A stretch of 64,000 nucleotides of DNA from positions 16,274,001-16,338,000 of the forward strand of contig BSWB01000008.1 in NCBI GenBank assembly GCA_033239125.1, written 5' to 3'. Position numbers and translations under genes: made by a program. Positions 8,388 through 20,043 of this stretch are shown in pieces. The notes under the pieces are model-generated. The model saw only the letters and a list, made by a program, of their open reading frames with translations. It made no database searches and was not told the origin of the DNA. The stretch comes from Fagopyrum homotropicum (taxonomy: Eukaryota; Streptophyta; Magnoliopsida; Caryophyllales; Polygonaceae). Position 1 is the first letter of the stretch; every line of letters starts with the position of its first letter.

Positions 8388-10332
8388 TGTAACACCCCAG
8401 ATCTCAGATTTAAGGCGTTACGGGTTAGGACCTCACAATGGGTTCCGAACCTAGCCTGATAACAACTTTATCGGACCTTACAACAAGGTACAAATATAAA
8501 AGTATAAAAACTAGATAAATAATATGCAATGTCTCAATCAAATAAAAGGACTCTCAACCGATTATAACAACAAAGTCATAAATTGAACTATTAATGTCAA
8601 TTATTAAAATGAAATAACCATAAACCCATACCCATCTTATATCGTACGGAAACCCCGACTGACCACTCCATCCGGATCACTCGGCAATTACCCTATCATG
8701 CTTAACATCTACAACAGTGGATAAACCATTAGCTAGCAACCTACGTATTAGAAGAACAACAAAAGCACATCCACACACAACAAAAATGAAACACATAACA
8801 TGCTCTTACATAATTCATTTATTATCTTCATTAGGTCATTCACTTCTAATTCAGTTTATGCCTGTGGCACGAGAAATCTTCCGACTCTTGCCTCCGTCCC
8901 CGTGTATCAACATGAGTGGTTCAACGCACCTCCGTGTATACCATCAAGAGTGGTTCGATGCACCTTCCCGTATACCATATCTGGTCTAGTCGCGGAGAAC
9001 CTCCTAGTCTCCCTCAAGAGCTGAGCAAATTATACCACCGTCTATTATACATGGGCCAATAATAAACAAGTCATCATAATCCCGTTATCATAAACATGCA
9101 ATAACACACACCACTCATGCAATTCAACCAATACACAAAGTTCCGCTAAGTAAGTCCAAAGATCTTACTTGTATCAAGGGAATCCCAACTATCAACAATT
9201 CTCAATTCCCACATGAACACACTCCACCGTCTGATAACAAGGCCACGTGGATCAATCAACTATTCAACAACTCGAAGTCTCAAAATCCTAGGTCAACTAT
9301 GATTACATCCGTCCAAACCACAACGTAATTTTATCAGCAATCCCTCCTTAATAGTATCCAAAAACTATACTACGGTAGTTTTCCTCTAATTAACATTAGT
9401 TCTGCTAGGTTCCAATCTAACATGATACTAACAAAGAACAACCTGAAAGAGAGGAAGTTGGAACAACGTACCAAACTTGGTACTTTCTGTAGGAAAGACG
9501 CGACCGTGGCAGCACAAAAGAGAACGGCGCGACAACGTTGACAAATAGGTGCGACCGCGGAATTGAGGCACATGCGCAACCACGGTTTGAGAAGGCGCAG
9601 CCGCGGGAGAATTCCAACACGGTTGTCGCGGATTTCGTTGACGTGTAGAATACTTCCAAACCTTTGAGGATCCTTGCAATTGCTTGTTGTTGTGAGGGGT
9701 TAAAATAGATTGAAGGCATCCACAAATACGTGTATGGATTAGAGGATAGACAGTAGACGAAACTTACACTTCTCTCCTAGGTTCTTCAAGATAGGACGTT
9801 GCTTGACGCTCCCGCACTCAAGCGTAATGGCAGAACCGATTGATTGCCTCCAACCTACTATTGATGCTCGAAGAAGACAAGAAAAGAATGTGTTGTTGGT
9901 ATTCCAAGACAAGGATGAAGAAAGGAGGAAGAAGCAAGAAAAGAGGAGAAGAACTTACGTGAATCGTAAGGGCTGCTGTTAGAGTTACGAAAAGGCAAAA
10001 GGAAGGGGCTGAAAAGTATAAAAGAAACTGAAGGGATCCGAATACAATCGAAAAAGAAAAGTGAATCCCAACGGTTACAAAAGGTAGATACAATCAGACA
10101 GTTTACCGTGCCCGCGGCCAAGATCCACCGCGCCCTCGGCCAAGATCCAAAGCGCCCGCGGCCATACCAAATGGCTGCGATCGCGGGCCGCGGGTGCGGT
10201 GACTGCTCGTTGCCGATTTCCTATCTGAATCCAAGGAGAGTCAAAGGATAGACTTGGGTCTCTGACCTGAATAGAGATCTGAAGTTCGCGACTTCGGTTC
10301 GGGTTCCTGAATAAAAATTTCTGGTCGTTACA
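8388..10332 (-). repeat. 5' LTR of element D (1945 bp)
   Basis: TG...CA ends are present. The conserved GTAAGT...ACTTACTTAGC hairpin is seen on the minus strand at 9145-9171. GC-rich CGCGGCC-type motifs cluster at 9490-9640 and 10105-10200. Several 60-100 codon frames in it have no domain and are not called. Confidence 0.7.
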
Positions 10333-10673
10333 ATAGTTCTATTATAAATTATAATAATTAACCAAATTATTGAAACTAGTTATGATATTAATACTTATAA
10401 TATAAATTTACCTTGTTTATGCATGAATTTAAAATTATTTGATATAGTTTTAACTAGTATAAGGTGGTCAATTGCAAGCATATAAAAAAGGGGTGATTTA
10501 TGCCAACAAAAAGTTATACGGGGTTGTTTGTTGCAAATAGATGATTATTAAGGGTGATTATATTCTAAAAAAATTCATAAAGGGCGGTTTTTAGCAAAAT
10601 AGTGATTTTAAGGATGGTTTTGTGTAGTTTGTCTAAAAGCTAATCGTGTAAATTACAATTATAATTTATTTTT
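10333..10673. other. AT-rich spacer, nothing recognised
   Basis: Low-complexity A/T sequence follows the D LTR. I see no open frame, no terminal repeats and no RNA gene. Confidence 0.5.
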
Positions 10674-11475
10674 TTTAAACACGAACCATGAAATTTATAA
10701 TTCGTAGAAAAAAGTGTAACACTTCATAAAAAATAATCTACGACCCTTATATAAAGAAAATTTATATTGTGAATTTGTAACCAATTCTAATTTATAGATT
10801 TTATTTATTCAATTTACAGTTATTTGTTACACAAAAAAACTAATTCTTTTATTTTAAATTCTAAATATTTTTAAACACGAAACATGCAATCTAGGTTGGG
10901 GAGATAAAAGTGTAACGCTTCATTAAAAAAATCCATGACCCTATATAAAGGAAGTTTATTTATTGTGAATTCGTAACGGTTGTAAACTTATATATTTTTT
11001 AATTCAACTTACAATCATCTATTACACGAAAGCTAATTCTTTTAATATAAATTCTATCTATTTTAAACACAAAACTGCAATTTATTTTTTTCCGGAAGAA
11101 GTATAACGCTTTATTATAAAACTCAATTCATGCCCGTTTTCTAAAGGAAGTTTATTTAATGTGAATTCAAAACGGTTATAAGTATCAATTTCTAAATAGA
11201 GATCTTATTTACTCAATTTACAATTATTGATCACATAAAAACTAGTTATTATAAATAAATTGAAATCTATATAATTTTAAACAAGAAAATTGCGGTTGAG
11301 TTTCGGCAGAAAAGAGTAACGCTTCATAAAGAAAAACTATATTCCTGTCCCTCACATAAATGAAGTTCATGATTATCTATTCATGAAGGTCGCAATTTAA
11401 AATTCTAAATTTAGATCTAATTTAATTAATTTATAATTATTGTTCACATAAAACTATTCATTAAAAATTAAATTT
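10674..11475 (+). repeat. Four degenerate ~200-bp tandem repeats
   Basis: Units start at TTTAAACACGAA-like motifs at 10674, 10870, 11062 and 11276 (spacing 196, 192 and 214). Each has in order: AAACACGAAA..TGC, GTAACGCTTCAT, CATG.CC..ATATAAAGGAAGTTTAT, and a TTTATT.A.TCAATTTACAAT block. A single related unit lies at about 52480-52590. The array resembles a small satellite or an old tandem element. Confidence 0.7.
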
Positions 11476-11884
11476 TCTCTCCGTGTCATTCAAGTTTAGA
11501 CTTTTCCTCGTGATATCCGTGTGTTTTTAAAATTTATCCTAGTGCCCTTATGGTTTAATTTGTTTCGGGTGAGTTGAGTAACTAGACTCTTTTTGCATAG
11601 TATAACATAAAGTAAACCCTTTCGTTTTACAAAAACAAAGTAATCCCCTTGAATTTATTTTAAAACAAAATTAATTTGCCCTTGAATTTATTTAAAACAA
11701 AATTAATTTGCTAATTTATATTTACATAAAATACAAATTTGGTAGTTTGGGGGTTTCAAACTCTGACTAACAGGCTCACCATCCCACCCTTTTACTAACT
11801 AGAATAATTGAACTTCACATACTCTTTTATTTGTTTTTTTTAATTATACTTCCTAGCTCTAACCTAATGTTAATACACAAGGTA
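11476..11884. other. AT-rich intergenic stretch with a 33-bp duplication
   Basis: Two near-identical ~33-bp units starting CCCTTGAATTTATTT lie at 11646-11678 and 11679-11710. Otherwise no gene or element end is recognised. The 5' end of element E is lost somewhere here. Confidence 0.45.
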
Positions 11885-12699
11885 GTATACAATGTTGGTC
11901 CCGAGAAGATGAGAGCCGCAACAACGAGCTTTTATTTATGAAAAGACTTAAGATAACAACCAAGAGAAATATGAGTGGTTACTAAATAACGATAGAAATA
12001 TGGAAAGACACACTGAAAGGACATCATGGAAGAGTGATTACGTCTATGAAAGTGAGTTATACGACACAACAAGGTCAAGAAGAGTATAAATATCTTATGA
12101 AAGAAGAAGGAAACATGGATTGTAGACTGAGCCAAGCGGAGTTTAAGGTAGAGTGCCCGAGAGGGTGACCTTCACGAGAATGGTAACACGGAATGTAATA
12201 GAATGATAAGTTGTTGACCTTGGAGAAGGTCAGTTGTAAGCTAATTGTGAACAACCTAGAACGCACAATTGCGGGATGTCTACTGGCGAGTGTCGAAAAA
12301 AGCAACCCAAACTATGGATTATAAAGGAACGGTAATAAGAGCTTGAAATATTTCTGGTGGATCAATGTTAGTAGTAAGGAGGTATATCAACGGAAGAGCA
12401 TATGTCATAATCAAGTAACATTGCATGAGTTAAAGGTAATTACTTATAACAAGACCTCCTAGGAGGATATTGGAACGATCTTACGCGACCTTCTTAGGTC
12501 AGGTTAACGGCATATAGGAGAACGACACGGATTAGAAGTTTTAAGGTTTGATCATGGTAAAGGGAACTAGCGGATCAAGAGGAAGGTGATGCTTCCCTAG
12601 TTGCTTTATGCGAACGGGAATATATAAAGCGGATGCATGGTATTGTTCGTCCTAATCCATAGTAAAGCTGCAAGCTTTGAGCTTATGACGTTAGTACTT

Positions 12700-12839
12700 G
12701 AGAAGTAATGAGTTGGATATTTCAGTGGTTGTGGTTAGGAAATTTGCCTAGAGTTCTCCATGGGGCATTCTGGCACGGTTGTGAGGAAAAAGGATGGGAT
12801 GGTGAGGTACGCAAATTATTGAAGAATGCGTAAGGCTAT
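12700..12839 (+). pseudogene. Reverse transcriptase remnant of E, upstream of the insertion
   Basis: The DNA reads as a mutated version of the Ty3 reverse-transcriptase entry segment: an S.WG.L block is followed by KKDGMVRYAN, which corresponds to the family's KKDGT.R.C. It stops at 12839 where H1 begins and resumes at 20044. Stops and frameshifts are frequent. Confidence 0.5.
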
Positions 12840-14350
12840 TGATAGGTGATGGAATCACTATCATTTAGGATAGTTTTTAGAGTCTTTTTATTGTATTAGT
12901 GTCGGTTTATGCTACTAACTCCTTGGTCCAGAAGAAGAAGACTAAAAGAAGCTAAGGAAGGAGTTATAAGCACTTAGGAGTGAAGATCGTTCACGAAGCA
13001 AAGCTTCTGTTGCTTCACCGCCCCTGCGGAGCCTTGTCACCGCCCCTGCGGGTGACACCTTACTCCGGAGCGCTCCCTGCGCCTTCGCCAGCGCCAGCCA
13101 CGAAGACTGTCACCGCACCTGCGTCAACCCTTGGCGCCCCTGCGGTGACTAGCCCTGAAGAAGCGAAGACCAGCGCCCCTGTGCCTTCCCCTGCGCCTCT
13201 ACCTGCGCCTTAACCTGGGAGCTTTAAGATGGAGAGTGTGTGTCACCGCCCCTGCGTCGACACTGGGACGCTCCGGCGGCTTGGCATCAGAAACGACAAG
13301 AAGTTGAAGAGTCAGACGTTTGAAGAGCATTAAAGATCCGCCCATGCGGAATTGCCTAGCCGCCCCTGCGGCCATGAAGAAGATCAAGCGTTTTTGCCTT
13401 CACCGCCCCTTCGGAGTTGAAGGCCGCCCCTACGGTTCAACGACAGAAGCTTTACTCCGGTTGTTTACACCACCTTTATGGCATTAAAGGTGGCTGTTTT
13501 GGGTCGACCATTTAATCCTATTTAGTGTCTTTTGTAGTATAAATAGTCATTGGTTGATTGCTAGAATCATCCATCATTTATCCACTTAGAATCCAATTTT
13601 CTCATCATTTTCATTGTAATGAGTTGCTAACTCCCTTGCTACATTGGGTTGGTTTGAAGCTGCATTGTTACTTTGGTTGTAAGTTATCTTTAATATAAGT
13701 TTCATTCAGTATTGCTTTGTGTTTCCTTGATCTTTATTGTCTAATTGGATGTTTTACCATTACTTGAGATTGATCACCTTAGGTACTAAAGTGCATGTAA
13801 AGAACTAAGATTAATAGATTCCGGGTTCGGGTCTTTAATCTAGTAGTAAACTTTAAATAATAACGGGTTGTAATTGCTTAAAGAAAAGGAACACAAATAT
13901 AAAGATAAGTTTAACGGTTTTAATCTTTTCTTTATATCCCTTAGTCTTTGTTTGAAAGCTAACTTGTTATCTGTTCTTGTAGGTTTACGGAACATTAACC
14001 TGTTAAGTTGTGTTGATGCCGGTTGGCTCAACACATATATATGATCGAGATGGGAGATTACTTAAAACTTGTAAAAGGAACTCACCAAAGTAGCATTTGC
14101 ATGCTAAGAATCAACCTAGTGTAGATTCATCCATTATTGTCTCATTTGTTGCGTTACTTGTTTTCATAAGTTTTGTGTGCGTTAATTCAACCAAACCCCC
14201 CTAGTTACTTTTTCTTATAATCAATAATCGCATTTAATAAAAATACCTTAACTCTCTTGGGTTCGACCCTTAACCACTATACTTATTTTAGTGCTAAGTC
14301 GGGATTATATTTTGATAGGGTATAGACGACCATAGAAATACCTCTTGTCA
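12840..14350 (+). repeat. 5' LTR of H1 (1511 bp)
   Basis: It begins TGATAGGTGATGGAATCAC and ends ATACCTCTTGTCA. It is closely similar to 18547-20043 and 61435-62956. Positions 13010-13440 hold repeated CACCGCCCCTGCGG-type motifs. Short frames at 12980-13213 and 13840-14034 recur in all three LTR copies only because the LTRs are alike. Confidence 0.85.
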
Positions 14351-14355
14351 AATTT

Positions 14356-14373
14356 TGGAGCCGTTGTCGGGGA
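14356..14373 (+). other. tRNA-Asp primer-binding site of H1
   Basis: TGGAGCCGTTGTCGGGGA lies five bases after the LTR. It differs at two positions from TGGCGCCGTTGCCGGGGA, which is the complement of the tRNA-Asp 3' end and is found unaltered in H2. Confidence 0.8.
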
Positions 14374-14423
14374 GTTTAGTGTTTTTATTCTATTGTTATT
14401 GATTATTGGTTTGAACCATTTTT

Positions 14424-15673
14424 GTGGTTCAAACCCGTGCTACTAACTCCGGCTTTGCTTCTTTTGATCCAGAAATTGAGAGGACGCACATCCGGCAACG
14501 AAGACAACAACAACTCCAACAAGAAATGGCTGATCGTACTCTTCGTCAACTCACTCAGCCCACTTTGGCTCAAAACCCTCTTGCGGTTACCATACCGGCA
14601 TTAGGGGAAGGAATCAACTTTGGGCTCAAGCCGAGTCTCATTCACTTGCTTCCATCTTTCCATGGGTTAAGTGGTGAAAACCCCATCAAACACCTTGGGA
14701 AGTTCCATACCGTGTGTATGAGCATGAAGCCGGCCAATATTACCGAAGAGCAAATCAAGATGAGGGCATTCGGATTCACACTCAAAGATTCAGCGGATGA
14801 TTGGTATTACCACCTTCCATCCGGGAGTATCGACACTTGGGAGAACCTCCACAAGGCGTTTCTGGAGAAATACTTCCCATCCAAGAAGGCGAATAGTTTG
14901 AAGAAAGCTATAAGCAACATCGAGCAAGAGGTGGACGAAACTCTCTATGAGTACTTCGAAAGATTCGCACGCCTCCGATCCAGCTGTCCTTTCCACGGAT
15001 ATTCAACTCAAGATCTAGTCTTGTACTTGTACAATGGCTTGCTAGACAATAAAAGAAGGATCGTCGATGCAGCTTGTGGAGGTAACATTCTTAACTCTAC
15101 CCCTGACCTTGCTTTTGAAAAATACAAGAACTAGCTGAAGGGACCCGGAACTTTGGAAGGACTCCTTCCAAGATAGGTGTTCATGCTGTGAATTCCGGGA
15201 AGAGTGAGATCTCCACTGAGCTTGCGGAGCTGAAGGAAATGGTGAAGAGATTAACACTTATGGGAACCCCACAACAGCTGAAGGCGTGTGGAGTGTGTGC
15301 TGACCCATACCATCCAACAGACATGTGTCCCCAAGTCTAGGATGATGATGCTGAAGTAAACGCGATGAGCTATAGATAGGCACAACAACAAAGGCCTAGG
15401 AACGATCCTTATGCGCAGAATTTCATGCCAAATTGGCGTGACCAACAAAATTTCTGTTGGAGGGATCAACAAAATCAACAACAGCAGCCCCGACAAGGTA
15501 AGTATCAATCAACTGAAGATATGTTGCAGGTTTTGACTAAACACTTTGCTACTCATGTCCAAACAACAGAATCCAGCATCAAGAACCTTGAAAAACAGGT
15601 TGGTCAAATGGCGCAAGCCATACAAGGATTGAAACTAGGTCCTCCGGAGGATTACCTTCACAAATGGTTATAA
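14424..15673 (+). pseudogene. gag: Athila-type gag of H1
   Basis: Gag coats the retroelement RNA in cytoplasmic particles. The first frame covers 236 codons (14424-15134) and includes the retrotransposon Gag core: IKMRAFGFTLKDSADDWYY, then LPSGSI.TW..L...FL.KYFP, then LYEYFERFARLRSSCP. The initiation codon is GTG where H2 has ATG. A frame change near 15130 leads into the C-terminal part. That part has a CX2CX4HX4C zinc knuckle (CGVC....H....C, 15287-15328), a stop just after it, and a glutamine-rich tail ending at 15673. The two copies align over their whole length, so this gag was probably functional in the ancestor. In H1 it is broken. Confidence 0.8.
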
Positions 15674-16542
15674 ACCCCAAGGTGATGTTGGAGGAGGCTC
15701 AATCATAGAGGAAGAGTCCTTGCGTCGAGCCAACGACATAAAACAACGGCGCTGCTCGGGAGGCAACCCGAGGTAATAAGAAGAGGAGCCTCTGTCAAGA
15801 AAACCGCCCCTGCGGCTCAGTGTCCCCGCCCCCACGGTGACACCCATGGCCAGCACCGCCCCCGGCGCTGGGCCTCCGTCTGCAACATACAAGCCACCAC
15901 CCCCGCGGTGACACCCTTACACCCCTGCAGCGGCCACCCTTGACATGTATCCTCAGCGCCACTCCCGGCGCTGAGGCAGCACCCTGGCCTTTTCCTTGTC
16001 ACCACCCCCGCGGTGACAAACTCTACCCCTGCGGTTTTATTAAGAAAGAAAAAAATATATGCTTCCCAAAAATAACCTACACCATCCCAACAATCCCTCA
16101 TTCTCACCTTATCTACCCTTGTCTCGCCCAAACACACGCCCCTGCGCCCTTCCCTTTTTCTGCAAACACCAGTGCTCCGACGCCCCCTGCGCCGCCTCAT
16201 CGCCACCGCCACCACCAACTCCGACGCCCCTACGCCGCAATACCTCCTCTTCCACCTTCCTCTCTCTCAAAACTCAACCCCTCAACACTTACCCTCTCAC
16301 ACACTTCTTAAACACCCCTTGAGCTCCTCCGACGATGCTTACACCGACAAAGAAGTCGCCGGAACAGCCCCAACACCACCACCTTCGTAGGCTCCCAGAA
16401 TCGCCCTCTGCTCTTCTCCCACCCCTACGCCTAGCCACCCCTGCGCAAGCTTCAGCCTCCCCTGCGGAAAACACAACAGAGGGTTCGTCTCTTAAACCAA
16501 CTTCTAAAATTTCTAATTCCTTTCCTTGTTTACTTGCAAGAA
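15674..16542 (+). other. GC-rich spacer between gag and the second gene of H1
   Basis: This stretch carries many CCCCTGCGG, GCCCCCACGGTGAC and CCCCCGCGGTGACA motifs (densest 15800-16040) and then a C-rich, proline-coding-looking stretch to about 16500. Long frames on both strands here follow from base composition. Pol genes would normally lie here or downstream in an autonomous Athila; none is seen. Confidence 0.55.
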
Positions 16543-17887
16543 ATGGAAAAACAGAAGAAATACAAGTTATCGGAAGCTGAGAAGGAGCGGTATAGGATTG
16601 TGGAAGGTCGGGATGTGTATGCAACTCGATTTCTGCACATTCCTACTCTGGAAAAATTGGGCATTTTGGAGAGCATGCAGGCATTCCTCAACAATGCTGG
16701 GCTCGGCGATTTTTTAGAAATGAATGCTCCAATATACCCTGAGCTCAGCCGCTATTTCATTGCCACATTCAACATGGAAACGGTGGACCACATGTGTGTT
16801 GGACTATTATTCAAGTTCAACGAGAGAAAGTATACATTGGACTACACCCAACTGCAGGAGGCATTAGGGGTGACTATTTGCGCCTCCGAAGACTGGTGGG
16901 TACCCATCCCGACACGCGACTTATGCGAGTTTTGGCAGGGCGCCACCAGATCCGAATTTGATGTAGAGGGTGAGTATTCCAACAAATTCACTCACCCCTA
17001 TTTGAGGCTCATCTCCAAGATCTTCATGAGTGTCTTCTGTGGACACAAGGAGGAGAATAAGGTCGCCCTCAAGGACCTTCCACTGTTATACGCCTGCCTT
17101 CCCAAGAACGACTAGGTACCAGATTGGCCATACCTCTTCCTTACCGCTTTGAAGCGGATTAGGAAGAATGAGCCACGAGACATTGTGGGAGGTGGGGTGA
17201 TCTCCTTATTGGCTGCACAAGTGATGGATCTCCCTGACTTGGAGGAAGGTTTAGAGGCCCTACTGTATACGGAAGGGATGATGAGGAGGTGCAGGCTCCT
17301 CAGGAGAGACGGGGAGAACCTCTTTTTGGCTCTCTTTGGCAGATGGGAGTCACATCACATACCTCCCCCGACCACTTCCACTTGGAGACGAGCTCTCCGA
17401 GTTATACATACCAGCTGACCCCTTTGCTCTGAGACAGCCTCAGGGGAACATTGTTGAGAGATATGCTGCGGGCTCCAGCCGGGCTCCTATTATTGATGAA
17501 GAGATGCCTCCTGTAGCACCGGAGGAGGATCCAGCTCTTGTGAGCCTTCAGGCTCAGATGACCGCCCTGACCATCCAACATCAGGCGTGGTAGACCGAGT
17601 ACCAGCGGTCCATGCTTGAGCAGTAGCAGGCGTGGCAGTCCAGCTTAGCCTCCTCCATGACCACCCATTTTGACCGCCGGCAGGATGCTTGGCAGGCGGC
17701 ACATCAGCAACAATTAGAGACTCAACAGCTGGCTTGGCAAGCTAGCGACGAGACTTCATTTAGAGAGAGGTTGGATGCTCAAGAGGACCGCATCGACACG
17801 CTCTACCGCCGGCAGGAGCACTTCTTCCGCCACTTTCCATACCCACCAGAGGAGGGTCCGGATGGTCCAGTAGGACCATCCCACTAG
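16543..17887 (+). pseudogene. ATHILA ORF-1-like gene of H1
   Basis: From ATG 16543 the protein begins KQKKYKLSEAEKERYRIVEG and continues with features of the plant ATHILA ORF-1 family. These are a LEKLGILESMQAFL..AGLGDF segment, a PELSRYFIATF segment and a YTLDYTQLQEALGV segment. A TAG at 17113 interrupts the frame, which then continues to about 17400. A frame change leads into the second half, rich in glutamine and tryptophan (repeats around QAWQ/LAWQ) and ending ...GPSH at 17887, with two further TAG codons near 17590-17630. The role of this protein in Athila elements is unknown; it is not an enzyme. Family assignment is from memory of its conserved pattern, not from a search. Confidence 0.65.
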
Positions 17888-18546
17888 TGGTATCACTCTC
17901 ATCCCTTTCCCACATTTATCTTTGCTTCATTTCCACTTTGAGGGCAAAGTGTGCTTCAAGTATGGGGGAGGGACATATCATTGCATGTACAGTTTCTTTT
18001 GAGTTGTTTCGAGTAGTTTTGCATTGAGTCTTGTATTTTCATTTGAAATTCAGTAAAAAAAAGAAGAAAAAGCTAAAAAAAATGAAAAAAAGGCATGAAA
18101 AATCCTTGGATAATCCGAAAACCCGAAAGGGTAGTTTAGGCAAAAAGAAGGTAGTCCGACCAACCTTAGGTTGGTACAAATTTGGACTTGAGGAATGTGA
18201 GATTAAATTGAGATCATCAAAGAAAAGAAGAAGAGTGGCAAGGTGAAAACCCAAAAGGGCACCTTGACAAAATGAGCGGCACTGAGTGTAGGTTTCCCTT
18301 CCGACGTTTGGCGACATAAGAAGAGGAGTCATAAGGAGGTTGTCCGGGTAGGCCACTCTTGGAGCAATAAGGATGGTAGTTTCTCACCTTTTTTCTCATA
18401 TTTCCTCTCTTTTCCTTCTTTCTTTCTTGGCTTTTCTTTTGTCTTCATTGTCTTTTCTGCTTGCCCATGCTTCTTGAGGCCTTTGAGTCTAGTTACTGTC
18501 ATATGTTTTACTCAGGACGAATAAAAGGTCTAAGTATGGGGGAGTT
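17888..18546 (+). other. 3' untranslated region of H1 with two polypurine-like tracts
   Basis: AAGTATGGGGGAGGG lies at about 17957-17971, and AAGTATGGGGGAGTT directly precedes the 3' LTR at 18532-18546. The second is the expected polypurine tract; the first is an internal duplicate. The stretch between them is A-rich, then pyrimidine-rich, and has no gene. Confidence 0.6.
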
Positions 18547-20043
18547 TGATAGGTGATGGAATCACTATCATTTAGGATAGTTTTTAGAGTCTTTTTATTG
18601 CATTAGTGTCGGTTTATGCTACTAACTCCTTGGTCCAGAAGAAGAAGACTAAAACAAGATAAGGAAGGAGTTATAAGCACTTAGGAGTGAAGATCGTTCA
18701 CGAAGCAAAGCTTCTGTTGCTTCACCGCCCCCGCGGAGCCTTGTCACTGCCCTTATGGGTGACACCTTACTCCGGAGCGCTCCCTGTGCCTTCACTAGCG
18801 TCAGCCACGAAGACTATCACCGCAGCTGCGTCAACCCTTGGCGCCCCTGCGGTGACTAGCCCTGAAGAAGCGAAGACCAGCGCCCCTGCGCCTTCCCCTG
18901 CGCCTCTACCTGCGCCTCAATCTAGGAGCTGGAAGATGGAGAGTATGTGTCACCACCCCTGCGTCGACACTAGGACGCTCCGGCGGCTTGGCATTAGAAA
19001 CGGAAGGAAGTTGAAGAGTCAGACGTTTGAAGAGCATTAAAGATCCACCCCTGCAGAATTGCCTAGCCGCCCCTGCGGCCATGAAGAAGATCAAGCGTTT
19101 TTGCCTTCACCGGCCCTGCGGTTCAACGACAGAAGCTTTACTCCGGCTGTTTACACCACCTTTATGGCATTAAAGGTGGCTGTTTTGGCCGGCCTTTTAC
19201 TCCTATTTAGTGTCTTTTGTAGTATAAATAGTCCTTGGTTGATTGCTAGAATCATCCATCATTTATTCACTTAGAATCCAATTTTCTCATCATTTCCATT
19301 GTAATGAGTTGCTAACTCCCTTGCTACATTGGGTTGGTTTGAAGCTGCATTGTTACTTTGGTTGTAAGTTATCTTTAATATAAGTTTCATTCAGTAATGC
19401 TTTGTGTTTCCTTGATCTTTATTGCCTAATTGCATGTTTTACTATTACTTGAGATTGATCACCTTAGGTCCTAAAGTGCATGCAAAGAATTAGGATTAAT
19501 AGATTCCGGGTTCAGGTCTTTAATCTAGTAGTAAACTTTAAGTAATAACGGGTTGTAATTGCTTAAAGAAAAGGAACACAAATATAAAGATAAATTTAAC
19601 GGTTTTAATCTTTTCTGTATATCCCTTAGTCTTTGTTTGAAAGCTAACTTGTTATCTGTTCTTGTAGGTTTACGGAACACTAACTTGTTAAGTTGTGTTG
19701 ATGCCGGTTGGCTCAACACATATATATGATCGAGATGGGAGATTACTTAAAACTTGTAAAAGGAACTCACTAAAGTAGCATTTGCATGTTAAGAATCAAC
19801 CTAGTGTAGATTCATCCATTATTGTCTCATTTGTTGCGTTACTTGTTTTCATAAGTTTTGTGTGCATTAATTCAACCAACCCCCCCCCCCTTGTTACTTG
19901 TTCTTATAATCAGTAATCGCATTTAATAAAAATACATTAACTCTCTTGGGTTCGACCCTTACTTAATCACTATACTTGTGTTAGTGCTAAGTCGGGATTA
20001 TATTTTGATAGGGTATAGACGACCATAGAAATACCTCTTGTCA
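18547..20043 (+). repeat. 3' LTR of H1 (1497 bp)
   Basis: It has the same ends as the 5' LTR and differs by scattered substitutions. It includes a longer C run near 19879-19890 and lacks a few GC-rich motif units around 19110. Confidence 0.85.

Larger units (their letters stand above)
8029..10332 (-). mobile_element. Element D: 5' LTR and leader of a minus-strand Tekay-like element
   Basis: On the minus strand the LTR runs TGTAACGACC (10332) to GGGGTGTTACA (8388). A primer site GTATCAGAG and a leader of about 360 bp follow, and the leader is similar to that of element F (44526-44740). The element is cut at 8029 by copy C, and the rest is not found to the left. No coding sequence is preserved. 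Confidence 0.7.
12840..20043 (+). mobile_element. H1: 7.2-kb Athila-like LTR retrotransposon without pol
   Basis: The element has two LTRs of about 1.5 kb with TGATAGG...TTGTCA ends, a tRNA-Asp primer site, gag, a GC-rich spacer, an ATHILA ORF-1-like gene, and a 3' untranslated region with two polypurine-like tracts. It is flanked by GCTAT (12835-12839) and GCTAC (20044-20048), a 5-bp duplication with one transition. There is no room for and no sign of protease, reverse transcriptase or integrase between gag and the second gene, so it is non-autonomous. A second copy (H2) starts at 61435. Confidence 0.85.

Noticed and set aside
13199..13387. Frames on both strands in the Athila-like LTRs (also 18687-19094 and 61575-61982)
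   Set aside because: GC-rich motif arrays open frames by composition; recurrence follows LTR identity.
15817..16218. Minus-strand 133-codon glycine/arginine-rich frame
   Set aside because: Antisense of the GC-rich spacer of H1, no domain.
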